The notes under the pieces are model-generated. The model searched no databases, was not told where the DNA came from, and saw nothing but the letters and a program-made list of their open reading frames with translations. From NCBI RefSeq assembly GCF_900104055.1, contig NZ_FNJQ01000005.1, positions 14,690 through 78,689 on the forward strand: a stretch of 64,000 nt of DNA, given 5' to 3'. Both the position numbers and the translations under genes were made by a program. Below are positions 42,678 through 50,319 of this stretch, in pieces (the stretch's first letter is position 1; every line of letters begins with the position of its first letter). The stretch comes from Pseudoselenomonas ruminantium. GTDB lineage: Bacteria; Bacillota; Negativicutes; Selenomonadales; Selenomonadaceae.

Positions 42678-42738
42678 AATAAGCGAGACAGTACCATACT
42701 GCCTCGCTTATTTTAGCATAATTAACTGAATCTTACAA
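42678..42738 (-). promoter_or_regulatory. nagE promoter with 16-bp inverted repeat
   Basis: TTGTAA (42738-42733) and TAAAAT (42715-42710) are 17 bases apart. The inverted repeat AATAAGCGAGACAGTA (42678-42693) / TACTGCCTCGCTTATT (42697-42712), with one mismatch and a three-base centre, begins inside the -10 and spans the start point. It could be an operator or a hairpin at the mRNA 5' end. Confidence 0.65.
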
Positions 42739-42767
42739 TCCAGGTATCCTGTCGGGGGATAAGGGGA

Positions 42768-44033
42768 TTAGAAGAAGAACTGTACGCGGCCGAACAGTTT
42801 CTGAGCATCTTTACCATTGCTGATCTGTTCACCGTTGAAGTATTTCAGCGTTGCTACCGTATTCTTAGCCAGCGTGTAGTTCGTGCCAACTTCCCAGCCC
42901 TTGGTGCCGCTCATAGCACCATCATAGGACGGATCGAAAGCTACGTTCTGACCGAGGTGACGGTAAGCCGTGTACATACCCCAGGTGCCTCTGTTCTCCT
43001 TCTGTGCGCCTTTGTAAGTCAGCTCTACACTGCCAGCCTTCTTGTAGTTGTCAGCCTTGGCATTTTCTGCATAAGTGCCGCCGAGGCCTACATTCTTGTC
43101 AAACTGATAGTGAGCATTGACAGCCCAGATCTGTGCATTGTCAGTGGTCGTTGCACCATCGCGGTACTTAACCACATTTCTGAACGTATCACTGTTCAGA
43201 TTATGATAAGCTGCGCCCAGGGAAAGTTTGTTCTTGTCATACTGAAGACCAATGCTCTGCATATTAGCAGCACTATCATCATCAGTAGCGTCCTTGATAT
43301 ATTTGTTGGCTCTGTTCAGATTCCAACGGCCAGCCTGCAAGGTCAGCTTCAGATCTTTACCCGTGGTGATGGATGCACCGGAAAGTTCATCATCGAAGAG
43401 CAGATCGCTGTTGAGCTGCATCGGGAGCTTACCGAGTTTGATGTTCGTCGTGCCATACTGGCCTTCAGCCCAAATGCGTTTCAGTTTAACCGTCGTATCC
43501 TGCTTGTCATCGCCGCTGTCTTTAGCCAGATCCGTGGAAGCATCCAAACGAGCATTTACATGCCAGTGGTCATTGACCTCTGCAGAGGGTTCGAGACGGA
43601 ACAACAGTTCATCATCATTCTGACGTTTCTCACCTTTATTACGTTCGCTGGTATAGGTGTAACGAGCCTGGCCGTTCCATTTCACCTTGTCTGCATTGCG
43701 TTCGAGGTTGCTGACGCGTACGCCCAGCGTGTTGAGTTCTTCGGCAAATTCTGCAGCCAGTTTGTCAACAAGAGCCTTGTCTGCACCGCTGGTGTTCTTG
43801 GCCATAGCTTTTGCTACCATCTGTGCCATTTCATAACGAGTGATGTTCTTGTTGCCCTGGAAGGAACCGTCGCCGTAACCTTCGATGACACCATCAGCAG
43901 CCAGCTGCTGTACAGCATCATAAGCCCAATGATCAGCAGGAACATCGCTGAACGGGTTCGTTGCGGCAAAAGTAGTGGATGCGGCGCCAATAACCATTGC
44001 AGTGGTTACAGCCGTAATGATTGACTTTTTCAT
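42768..44033 (-). CDS. SLH-domain outer-membrane porin
   Basis: The 421-residue protein has signal peptide MKKSIITAVTTAMVIGA, an SLH domain (NPFSDVPADHWAYDAVQQLA), a coiled segment and a barrel ending VQFFF. It differs from its two tandem neighbours in signal-peptide sequence, AVQQLA instead of AVSQLA, and much of the barrel, so it is the more diverged paralogue. Start at 44033 after GGAGGAGATAATC; the open frame runs 21 codons into the leader and is not the real start. No clear terminator was seen; only a weak TATCC/GGATA hairpin follows. Confidence 0.9.
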   Translation of the reverse strand: MKKSIITAVTTAMVIGAASTTFAATNPFSDVPADHWAYDAVQQLAADGVIEGYGDGSFQGNKNITRYEMAQMVAKAMAKNTSGADKALVDKLAAEFAEELNTLGVRVSNLERNADKVKWNGQARYTYTSERNKGEKRQNDDELLFRLEPSAEVNDHWHVNARLDASTDLAKDSGDDKQDTTVKLKRIWAEGQYGTTNIKLGKLPMQLNSDLLFDDELSGASITTGKDLKLTLQAGRWNLNRANKYIKDATDDDSAANMQSIGLQYDKNKLSLGAAYHNLNSDTFRNVVKYRDGATTTDNAQIWAVNAHYQFDKNVGLGGTYAENAKADNYKKAGSVELTYKGAQKENRGTWGMYTAYRHLGQNVAFDPSYDGAMSGTKGWEVGTNYTLAKNTVATLKYFNGEQISNGKDAQKLFGRVQFFF

Positions 44034-44151
44034 GATTATCTCCTCCGTTCTTGAGATAGAACTAATAATTAACCGTTCCCGGAGGCAAGTGTCCATGTTT
44101 CCTTGTCCCTTGGGATGATTTAATTATATTACTTGACTAGCTCAAATACAA
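44034..44151 (-). promoter_or_regulatory. Porin promoter and conserved 5' leader (copy 3)
   Basis: TTGTAT (44151-44146) and a perfect TATAAT (44128-44123) have 17-base spacing. The leader holds AAGGAAACATGGACACTT (44104-44087), matching the shared element except at the ends. It lies about 12 bases from the predicted transcript start. Confidence 0.72.
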
Positions 44152-44351
44152 TTAAAGGACGGTTAAATTTCGATTAAACTTTGATTAGAAAATTTCCATC
44201 ATCAACCATCCGAAGGAAAATTATAGATTCCAAAAGTGTTCCATAAACCACACCCGCGCAAGGAACTTTTGGGGCATCAGCTTAAACAAATTGGTAGAAC
44301 AGGCATTACAAGCATACAAACCTTTAGCAACGGATTACCCCATAGCCAATA
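44152..44351. other. Non-coding stretch between porins with an inverted repeat
   Basis: No gene is visible. An inverted repeat, CCAAAAGTGTTCC (44230-44242) / GGAACTTTTGG (44262-44272) with a two-base bulge, stands alone without a T run. Otherwise nothing recognisable. Confidence 0.35.
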
Positions 44352-44389
44352 CAAATAAATCCCCCAGAACCGCCATGAGTTCCGGGGGA
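44352..44389 (-). terminator. Terminator of the porin at 44440-45705
   Basis: The stem TCCCCCAGAAC (44360-44370) / GTTCCGGGGGA (44379-44389) is followed on the minus strand by TTTATTTG. Confidence 0.82.
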
Positions 44390-44439
44390 CTTTTCATTGA
44401 CCAGCCATTGACCGGTCAATCTGACGTCACGATATGGAA

Positions 44440-45705
44440 TTAGAAGAAGAACTGTACGCGACCGAAGAGAATCTTCTGCTTATAATTGTCAAGCTCGATA
44501 TCTTTGGAATGACCATAGCGGAGCGTTCCTACAACATTCTTGAACGGCGTATAGTTTACACCGATTTCCCAACCTTTGTAGTACGGCTGGATGACATCAT
44601 AAGTGCTCTTGACAAGAGCGCCCGGACCAAGATGACGGTAAGCTACCCATGCACCCCAGGTGCCCTTGTTTTCTTTCTGCGCACCCTTGTAGTTAACTTC
44701 GACGTTATAAGCATTCTTATAGTAATCTACTTTATTGTTATGGTTGTAGAATCCTTTAACACCGATATTCTTATCGAACTGATAGCCGAGCTTAGCACCA
44801 AAGATATTGAACGTTTTGGTATCATCATTAGTTAGCCAATACTCGAAATCTTCCGTGCTGATACGATGCCAATGAATGCCCGCATCAAGTTTGCCAGCCT
44901 TGCCTGCAACTGCCAAATACTGATAATTTGCCTTATCAACAAAGGTCTTATCTTCCTTATCAGACCAATAGCTATTTGCTATCGACGTAGTGCTCAAACG
45001 ACCAGCGCCCAGAATACCTTTCACCTTATTGCCAACTGCAATTTCCGCACCAGAGAATTCGGTATCGGCAAAAGTATCATTGTTATAAGAAGCAAATTTA
45101 CCAAGTTTTACCTGAAAATTCTTGTAATTGCCCTGTGCCCAGATGCGTTTCAACTTGACATTACCATCATCGCCCGTATCAGACTGCATATCGGTCTGTG
45201 CATCCAAACGAGCTTTTACCTTCCAATGACTATTTACTTCCGCAGTTGGTTCTAAGCGGAGCAGGGCTTTATCGCTGTTATCCTTTTTATGTTTGTAGCC
45301 ATCCGCCTCGTTACGCACGCTGGTGTAGGTGTAACGAGCTTCGCCGTTCCATTTTACCATATCAGCATTGCGTTCAAGTTTGCTTACGCGTACGCCGAGG
45401 TTGTTGAGTTCTTCAGCGAATTCTGCTGCGAGTTTGTCAACCAGAGCTTTGTCAGCACCAGAGGTATTCTTGGCCATAGCCTTGGCTACCATCTGAGCCA
45501 TTTCATAACGAGTGATGTTGCGGTTGCCCTTGAAGGTGGTGTCGCCATAACCTTCGATAACACCATCAGCGGCCAGCTGGCTTACGGCATCATATGCCCA
45601 ATGGTCAGCCGGAACATCGGAGAACGGATTAGCAGCAGCAAACGTCGTGCTGGCTGCACCTACGACCAAAGCCGTAGTCAAAGCGGATACCAGAGTCTTT
45701 TTCAT
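44440..45705 (-). CDS. SLH-domain outer-membrane porin
   Basis: The 421-residue protein has signal MKKTLVSALTTALVVGA, an SLH domain (NPFSDVPADHWAYDAV) and a barrel ending VQFFF. The N-terminal ~110 residues are almost identical to the porins at 1484-2785 and 45933-47231, while the barrel diverges. This suggests gene conversion or strong selection on the anchor with diversification of the pore. Start at 45705 after AGGAGGAGTTTATT. It is a separate transcription unit with its own promoter, leader and terminator. Confidence 0.9.
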   Translation of the reverse strand: MKKTLVSALTTALVVGAASTTFAAANPFSDVPADHWAYDAVSQLAADGVIEGYGDTTFKGNRNITRYEMAQMVAKAMAKNTSGADKALVDKLAAEFAEELNNLGVRVSKLERNADMVKWNGEARYTYTSVRNEADGYKHKKDNSDKALLRLEPTAEVNSHWKVKARLDAQTDMQSDTGDDGNVKLKRIWAQGNYKNFQVKLGKFASYNNDTFADTEFSGAEIAVGNKVKGILGAGRLSTTSIANSYWSDKEDKTFVDKANYQYLAVAGKAGKLDAGIHWHRISTEDFEYWLTNDDTKTFNIFGAKLGYQFDKNIGVKGFYNHNNKVDYYKNAYNVEVNYKGAQKENKGTWGAWVAYRHLGPGALVKSTYDVIQPYYKGWEIGVNYTPFKNVVGTLRYGHSKDIELDNYKQKILFGRVQFFF

Positions 45706-45836
45706 AATAAACTCCTCCTCAAAAAGATTAAAATAACCTTCTCGAGAGCCACTTGCTTGCGGAGTGTCCAAGTTTCCTCACGCCTGCTTATGCTCTCAAT
45801 TAATTAGATTTTAACACAGCTTGTGAATTTTTTCAA
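45706..45836 (-). promoter_or_regulatory. Porin promoter and conserved 5' leader (copy 4)
   Basis: TTGAAA (45836-45831) and TAAAAT (45813-45808) have 17-base spacing. The element reads TGAGGAAACTTGGACACTC (45780-45762), with TTG in place of ATG. Arms GAGAGC (45744-45749) and GCTCTC (45792-45797) flank it as an inverted repeat, although their sequence differs from the arms of other copies. This is evidence for a conserved stem. Confidence 0.75.
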
Positions 45837-45879
45837 TATTTGTTTATATTTGAGCATAAAAAGATTTTAATAACAGCAC

Positions 45880-45916
45880 ATAAAAAAAAGACCTCAACTC
45901 CTAAGAGCGAGGTCTT
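45880..45916 (-). terminator. Terminator of the porin at 45933-47231
   Basis: The stem AAGACCTC (45888-45895) / GAGGTCTT (45909-45916) is followed by a run of T on the minus strand. Confidence 0.85.
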
Positions 45917-45932
45917 CTTGCCTGACTTATAA

Positions 45933-47231
45933 TTAGAAGAAGTAGCTTACACGAGCGTAGAGCGTTTCAGCTTTTCTGTTGTGGTTGTCGAACTTCTTGC
46001 CGTTGAAATATTCCACTGTGGTCAGCGTGTTCTTCAGCGGAACATAGCTTACACCGAAATCCCAGCCTTTGACATTCAGCGTACCAGCATTAACCGTCCC
46101 CGTATTGGCATGGGCCGTATCATAGGTCGGCATCAGGGAAACATTGGAGCCCAGATGACGGTATGCAGCGAAAGCTCCCCAAGTGCCCTTGTTGGCTTTG
46201 CTGGCGCCTTTGTAGTCCAGCTCTACACTGCCGGATTTACGATAGTTGTCAGCAGATGCGTTCTGCGCATAGGAACCCATGAGAGCAACGTTCTTGCTGA
46301 AGCTGTATTTACCGCCTACAGACCAGATATTAGCCTTGTCGCTGTCACCGTGATTCTTGTAGCGATCAGCCGTCTTGAACACATCACTGCTGAAATGACG
46401 GTAACCTACGCCACCAGCCAGCTTGCCTTTTTCATAATTGAGCTGAACACCCTGATAGCTGGCAGTATCCTGAACTGCACCAGCAACTACAGATGCATTA
46501 GCATCATCATTGATATTCCAACGACCAGCTTCCAGAACAACCTTCAGGTCCTTACCAGCCGTAGCCTGTACACCAGAGAAGAAGTCATCCATCACGAGGC
46601 CTTCATCATTCGTGGAGTAGAACGGCATTTTACCAGCCTTCACGTTGAAGTTGCCATAATTGCCCTCTGCATAAACGAAGGTCATTTTCATGTTGCCTTC
46701 ATTGTCTTTGTCCATATTCATGGAACCAGTCAGACGACCTTTGACCTTCCAATGTTCATTGACTTCAGCCGTTGGGAAAATACGATACTGCAGCTGGTTG
46801 ATATTTTCCTTTGTCTTCTTGTTAGCCGCGTCATGGCTGCGATAACTCCAGTAACGGTAGCGGGCTTCACCCGTCCACTTCACCATGTCAGCATGCTTTT
46901 CCAGGTTGCTTACGCGCACACCCAGGTTGTTGAGTTCTTCCGCGAACTCAGCAGCCAGCTTATCGACCATAGCCTTGTCAGCACCGCTGGTATTCTTGGC
47001 CATAGCCTTGGCTACCATCTGTGCCATTTCATAACGGGTGATGTTGCGGTTGCCCTTGAAGGTGCTGTCGCCATAACCTTCGATAACACCATCAGCAGCC
47101 AGCTGGCTTACAGCGTCATAAGCCCAGTGGTCAGCGGGAACATCAGAGAACGGATTGCTGGCAGCAAAAGTCGTGCTGGCAGCACCTACTACGAGAGCCG
47201 TAGTCAAAGCAGAAACGAGAGTCTTCTTCAT
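45933..47231 (-). CDS. SLH-domain outer-membrane porin
   Basis: The 432-residue protein has signal MKKTLVSALTTALVVGA, an SLH domain (NPFSDVPADHWAYDAVSQLA) and a conserved coiled segment. The barrel ends VSYFF instead of VQFFF. It is the first of three tandem porins, each its own transcription unit. Start at 47231, after GGAGGAGTTTCTTG. It probably forms a pore with different selectivity from the neighbours, but this cannot be read from sequence. Confidence 0.9.
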   Translation of the reverse strand: MKKTLVSALTTALVVGAASTTFAASNPFSDVPADHWAYDAVSQLAADGVIEGYGDSTFKGNRNITRYEMAQMVAKAMAKNTSGADKAMVDKLAAEFAEELNNLGVRVSNLEKHADMVKWTGEARYRYWSYRSHDAANKKTKENINQLQYRIFPTAEVNEHWKVKGRLTGSMNMDKDNEGNMKMTFVYAEGNYGNFNVKAGKMPFYSTNDEGLVMDDFFSGVQATAGKDLKVVLEAGRWNINDDANASVVAGAVQDTASYQGVQLNYEKGKLAGGVGYRHFSSDVFKTADRYKNHGDSDKANIWSVGGKYSFSKNVALMGSYAQNASADNYRKSGSVELDYKGASKANKGTWGAFAAYRHLGSNVSLMPTYDTAHANTGTVNAGTLNVKGWDFGVSYVPLKNTLTTVEYFNGKKFDNHNRKAETLYARVSYFF

Positions 47232-47371
47232 CAAGAAACTCCTCCTCAATAAAAAGTATTCTTTGTCCTATGCTCATAGACATACTCTTAGAGTTTCCAT
47301 GTTTCCTCTCAGAAATCTCTAATCACAGTAGACACAATGACCATTATAACAAAACGGTTTACATTAAGCAA
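47232..47371 (-). promoter_or_regulatory. Porin promoter and conserved 5' leader (copy 5)
   Basis: TTGCTT (47371-47366) and a perfect TATAAT (47348-47343) have 17-base spacing. The element reads AGAGGAAACATGGAAACTC (47309-47291). A reading frame opened at its ATG stops after eight codons, unlike the other copies, which speaks against a conserved leader peptide and for an RNA structure or protein-binding site. Confidence 0.72.
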
Positions 47372-47417
47372 TATAAACTTTTTATAAACTTGTAAATCTA
47401 CAAAATCAACCAAAAGA

Positions 47418-47640
47418 AAAGCCGCTCTCTTACGAGAGCGGCTTTCGATGTCCCTTATGCGGACCTTCCGTGCGCCACAGGGGACCAGCCCATGGCGCTG
47501 ACACACACATGCGTAATGCTTTTAACCTTTGCCGCGAATTCCTACTTGCTGTTGCAGCAAGTATCGTGGCTAACCTCATTTGTCACTGGCTGATAAGGTA
47601 GTACAGCATCAGTCTTAACCTCAAGCAACGACCAGCTGCG
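47418..47640 (-). ncRNA. Possible structured non-coding RNA or metQ 3' UTR, unidentified
   Basis: About 220 bases without a plausible gene end in a strong minus-strand terminator, GCCGCTCTC/GAGAGCGGC with TTTTCTTTTGG (47450-47414). Within it, on the minus strand, lie the hairpins ACTTGCTG-CAA-CAGCAAGT (47567-47549 region), GCGCCA/TGGCGC (about 47498-47472), CGGA/TCCG and CTGAT/ATCAG. I do not recognise 6S, SRP, tmRNA, RNase P or a known riboswitch. No promoter is visible, so it could be a processed 3' end of metNIQ mRNA. Confidence 0.35.
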
Positions 47641-47650
47641 AGGGAGAAGA

Positions 47651-47674
47651 GCCGTTCCTTTTGGAACGGCTTTT
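47651..47674. terminator. Hairpin after metQ, weak bidirectional terminator
   Basis: The stem GCCGTTCC (47651-47658) / GGAACGGC (47663-47670) has a better T tail on the plus strand (TTTT) than on the minus strand (TCTTCTCC). Readthrough of metQ into the following non-coding stretch is therefore plausible. Confidence 0.55.
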
Positions 47675-47681
47675 CGCCTAT

Positions 47682-48497
47682 TTAGAACGCCGGTACAACG
47701 GCACCCTTATATTTATCCGTGATGAAGTCCTTGACTTCCTTGCTCTGCAGAGCTTTGATCAGCGCCTGGATTTCCGGGCGTTTTTCGTCGCCTTCACGCA
47801 CGGCAATAATATTCACATACGGAGAAGTGCTGTCTTCCATAAAGAGGGCATCCTTCGTCGGTACGAGGTTGACCTGCATTGCATAGTTGGTGTTGATGAC
47901 AGCTGCATCCACATCGTCCAGCGTACGCGGAACCTGCGCAGCTTCTACTTCCTGGAACTTGAAGTTATGCGGGTTGCCCGTCACATCCTGCACCGTAGCT
48001 TTTTCCTTCACGCCGTCTTTGAGTGTGATCAGGCCAGCCTTCTGCAGGAGAAGCAGGGCGCGGCCGCCATTGGTTGGATCGTTCGGAATAGCGATGGCAG
48101 CACCATCCTTGAGTTCCTTGAGGTCTTTGACCTTCTTGGAGTATACCCCCATGGGCTCGATATGCACACCGAAGGCGTTCTTGAGTTTGACTTCCTTATG
48201 TTCTTCCATGAAGTTCACAAGATACGGTTCATGCTGGAAGAAGTTGGCGTCCAGTTCCTTGTCGTTGAGGGCCAGGTTCGGCTGTACGTAATCGTTGAAT
48301 TCGACGATTTCCAGCTTGATGCCCTCTTTTTCGAGTATCGGCTTCACCACTTCGAGGATTTCCGCATGCGGGACTGCCGTTGCGCCGACCTTCAAGGTCT
48401 TGGCGTCAGATTTTGCGCCCTGCTGCTCGCCGCCACAGCCGGCAAAGGCCATAGCCGCAATCAGCAGCGTGCCGATAAGTGCTAATACTTTTTTCAT
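47682..48497 (-). CDS. metQ: Methionine ABC transporter substrate-binding lipoprotein
   Basis: The 271-residue NlpA-family lipoprotein has lipobox AFAGC (Cys20) and the typical core (KVGATAVPHAEILE, QHEPYL, ALLLLQKAGLI). It binds methionine outside the cytoplasmic membrane for MetNI. It is last in the metN-metI-metQ operon. Confidence 0.93.
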   Translation of the reverse strand: MKKVLALIGTLLIAAMAFAGCGGEQQGAKSDAKTLKVGATAVPHAEILEVVKPILEKEGIKLEIVEFNDYVQPNLALNDKELDANFFQHEPYLVNFMEEHKEVKLKNAFGVHIEPMGVYSKKVKDLKELKDGAAIAIPNDPTNGGRALLLLQKAGLITLKDGVKEKATVQDVTGNPHNFKFQEVEAAQVPRTLDDVDAAVINTNYAMQVNLVPTKDALFMEDSTSPYVNIIAVREGDEKRPEIQALIKALQSKEVKDFITDKYKGAVVPAF

Positions 48498-48523
48498 AGG
48501 GATACCTCCTTATAAATAAGAAA

Positions 48524-49177
48524 TTATTTCTTGTCGAGGCGTTTAGCAAGCGTGTTGCCCACGAATTGCACTGCCTGAACGAGAACGATCAGAATGATAA
48601 CCGTGGCAATCATCACTTCCGGACGGAAACGCTGATAACCATAACGGATGGCCAAATCGCCCAGACCGCCGCCGCCAATAGCACCGGCCATGGCAGACTC
48701 ACCGACCAGACTGATGACCACCGTCGTCAGCTGGGCCACAATGCTGGGCATGGATTCCGGCAGCAGTACGCGGCTGATGATCTGCACCGGCGTTGCCCCC
48801 ATGGAAAGCGCCGCCTCAATCAAGCCATAGGGAACTTCCTTGAGGCTGGTCTCCACCTGCCGCCCGATAAAGGGAACAGAGGCGATGACCAGCGGCACCA
48901 TGGCCGCCGTTGTGCCGATAGCCGAGCCTACCAGCAGACGGGTGAATGGAATGATTGCTACCATCAGGATAATGAACGGAATCGAACGCACGGCGTTGAC
49001 CACCGTGCCAATCACCTTATTGAGCATCGGGGATTCGAGAATCTGCCCCTTGTCCGTGGCATAGAGCAATACGCCCAAAGGAATGCCCAAAGCGGATGCG
49101 ATGGCCATGGAAACGGCCACCATATAGACGGTTTCACCCAAAGCCTTAGTCAGCAGAGGAATCATGTCGTTTGACAT
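48524..49177 (-). CDS. metI: Methionine ABC transporter permease
   Basis: The 217-residue permease has about five membrane helices and the EAA loop (EAALSMGATPVQIISRVLLPES). Start at the ATG at 49177 after AGGAGGTGATTGGTT. It overlaps the metN 3' end by 32 bases, indicating coupled translation. Confidence 0.93.
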   Translation of the reverse strand: MSNDMIPLLTKALGETVYMVAVSMAIASALGIPLGVLLYATDKGQILESPMLNKVIGTVVNAVRSIPFIILMVAIIPFTRLLVGSAIGTTAAMVPLVIASVPFIGRQVETSLKEVPYGLIEAALSMGATPVQIISRVLLPESMPSIVAQLTTVVISLVGESAMAGAIGGGGLGDLAIRYGYQRFRPEVMIATVIILIVLVQAVQFVGNTLAKRLDKK

Positions 49178-50207
49178 AACCAATCACCTCCTCCTTAAGG
49201 TCACGGCTCCTGAAATAGTCAAGCGCCGCCTGCACCCGTGCAGTTTCGCCCTTGAGGCCGATGATCATGCGGCCAAAAGGCGTGTATTTGATATGGTCGA
49301 GATTGCCGAACAGCAAAGTCGTTTCCACATCCGGGAATTTGCGGATCATATCGGCAATCACCGGATCATCCGCAGACTCGCCGATAAAGGTCAGCCGCAG
49401 CAAAAGATAGGCATCCTCTGCCGGTTCCTGACTGATTTGGCCGCCACGAAAGGCCGCCGGCAAATCATTCGAGAGCAGTACGCTGATAAATTCCTTCGTA
49501 ATGGGCTGCTGCGGATTGGTGAACACTTCGAGCACCGTGCCCTGCTCCGCGATAACGCCCTTGTCGATAACCGCTACCTTATCGCAGATATCCTTGATGA
49601 CCTGCATCTCATGGGTTATAACCACCACAGTCAATTGCAGCTTCTTGTTGATATCACGGATCAACTCCAAAATCGCCTTGGTCGTCTGCGGATCAAGCGC
49701 GCTCGTCGCCTCATCGCAGAGCAGCACTTTCGGTTCACTGGCTAGTGCCCGGGCAATGCCCACACGCTGTTTCTGCCCGCCGGACAGCTGGGAAGGATAC
49801 TGATCTGCCTTCGCCTCCAGCCCCACCAGTTTCAACAGCGGCGTGACCTTTTCCCGGATTTCACTGTCGGATTTACCCGCCAGCTTCAGAGGAAAGGCAA
49901 TATTGTCATAGACCGTGGCCGAGGACAGCAAATTGAAATGCTGGAATATCATGCCGATGTCCTTGCGCGCCTCGCGCAGCTCACTGTCCGAAAGCGCCGT
50001 CATATCGCGCCCGTCAACCACTACGGAACCGCCCGTAGGCCGTTCCAGCATATTGATGCACCGCACCAACGTAGACTTGCCCGCGCCGGACAAGCCGATG
50101 ATGCCAAAGATCTCGCCCTTGGCAATCTCTAAATCAATGCCCTTAAGTGCCGGTACCGGCCCCGCCGGACTGGCATAAGTTTTCTCGACTTTGGAAAACT
50201 TAATCAT
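49146..50207 (-). CDS. metN: Methionine ABC transporter ATP-binding protein
   Basis: The 353-residue ABC ATPase has Walker A GLSGAGKST, signature LSGGQKQR, Walker B LLCDEATSALD, switch His in VITHEM, and a C-terminal NIL domain for methionine feedback (about 270-350). I start at 50207, nine bases from GGAG; an ATG two codons earlier is very close to the site. No SAM riboswitch is visible in the ~110 bases upstream. Confidence 0.94.
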   Translation of the reverse strand: MIKFSKVEKTYASPAGPVPALKGIDLEIAKGEIFGIIGLSGAGKSTLVRCINMLERPTGGSVVVDGRDMTALSDSELREARKDIGMIFQHFNLLSSATVYDNIAFPLKLAGKSDSEIREKVTPLLKLVGLEAKADQYPSQLSGGQKQRVGIARALASEPKVLLCDEATSALDPQTTKAILELIRDINKKLQLTVVVITHEMQVIKDICDKVAVIDKGVIAEQGTVLEVFTNPQQPITKEFISVLLSNDLPAAFRGGQISQEPAEDAYLLLRLTFIGESADDPVIADMIRKFPDVETTLLFGNLDHIKYTPFGRMIIGLKGETARVQAALDYFRSRDLKEEVIGYVKRHDSSAD

Positions 50208-50240
50208 AGGCATTCACTCCAATCTAAAAATAACGTTCCA

Positions 50241-50290
50241 CCTCATCCGTCAGCCCTACGGGCTGCCACCTTCCCCTCAAGGGGAAGGCT
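50241..50290. repeat. Interspersed ~50-bp palindromic repeat (copy 2)
   Basis: It contains CCTCATCCGTCAGCC, an AGCCCTACGGGCT hairpin and CTTCCCC/GGGGAAG. It matches the reverse complement of 29427-29475 with changes mainly in the loops. It lies between the NSS transporter and metN. Confidence 0.65.
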
Positions 50291-50319
50291 TGGCTTGAGG
50301 CGCATCAGCTTGTTATAAT

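Noticed and set aside
42768-47231. Porin array as an insertion-sequence or CRISPR-type repeat array
   Set aside because: The repeats are protein-coding paralogues with separate promoters and terminators; there are no spacers, terminal inverted repeats or transposase.
47418-47640. Assignment of the structured stretch as 6S, SRP, tmRNA or a cobalamin riboswitch
   Set aside because: No conserved core of any of these could be located on either strand, so it is left unidentified.
50208-50319. SAM riboswitch upstream of metNIQ
   Set aside because: Only about 110 bases are available, containing a dispersed repeat and no SAM-I, SAM-II or T-box core sequence.
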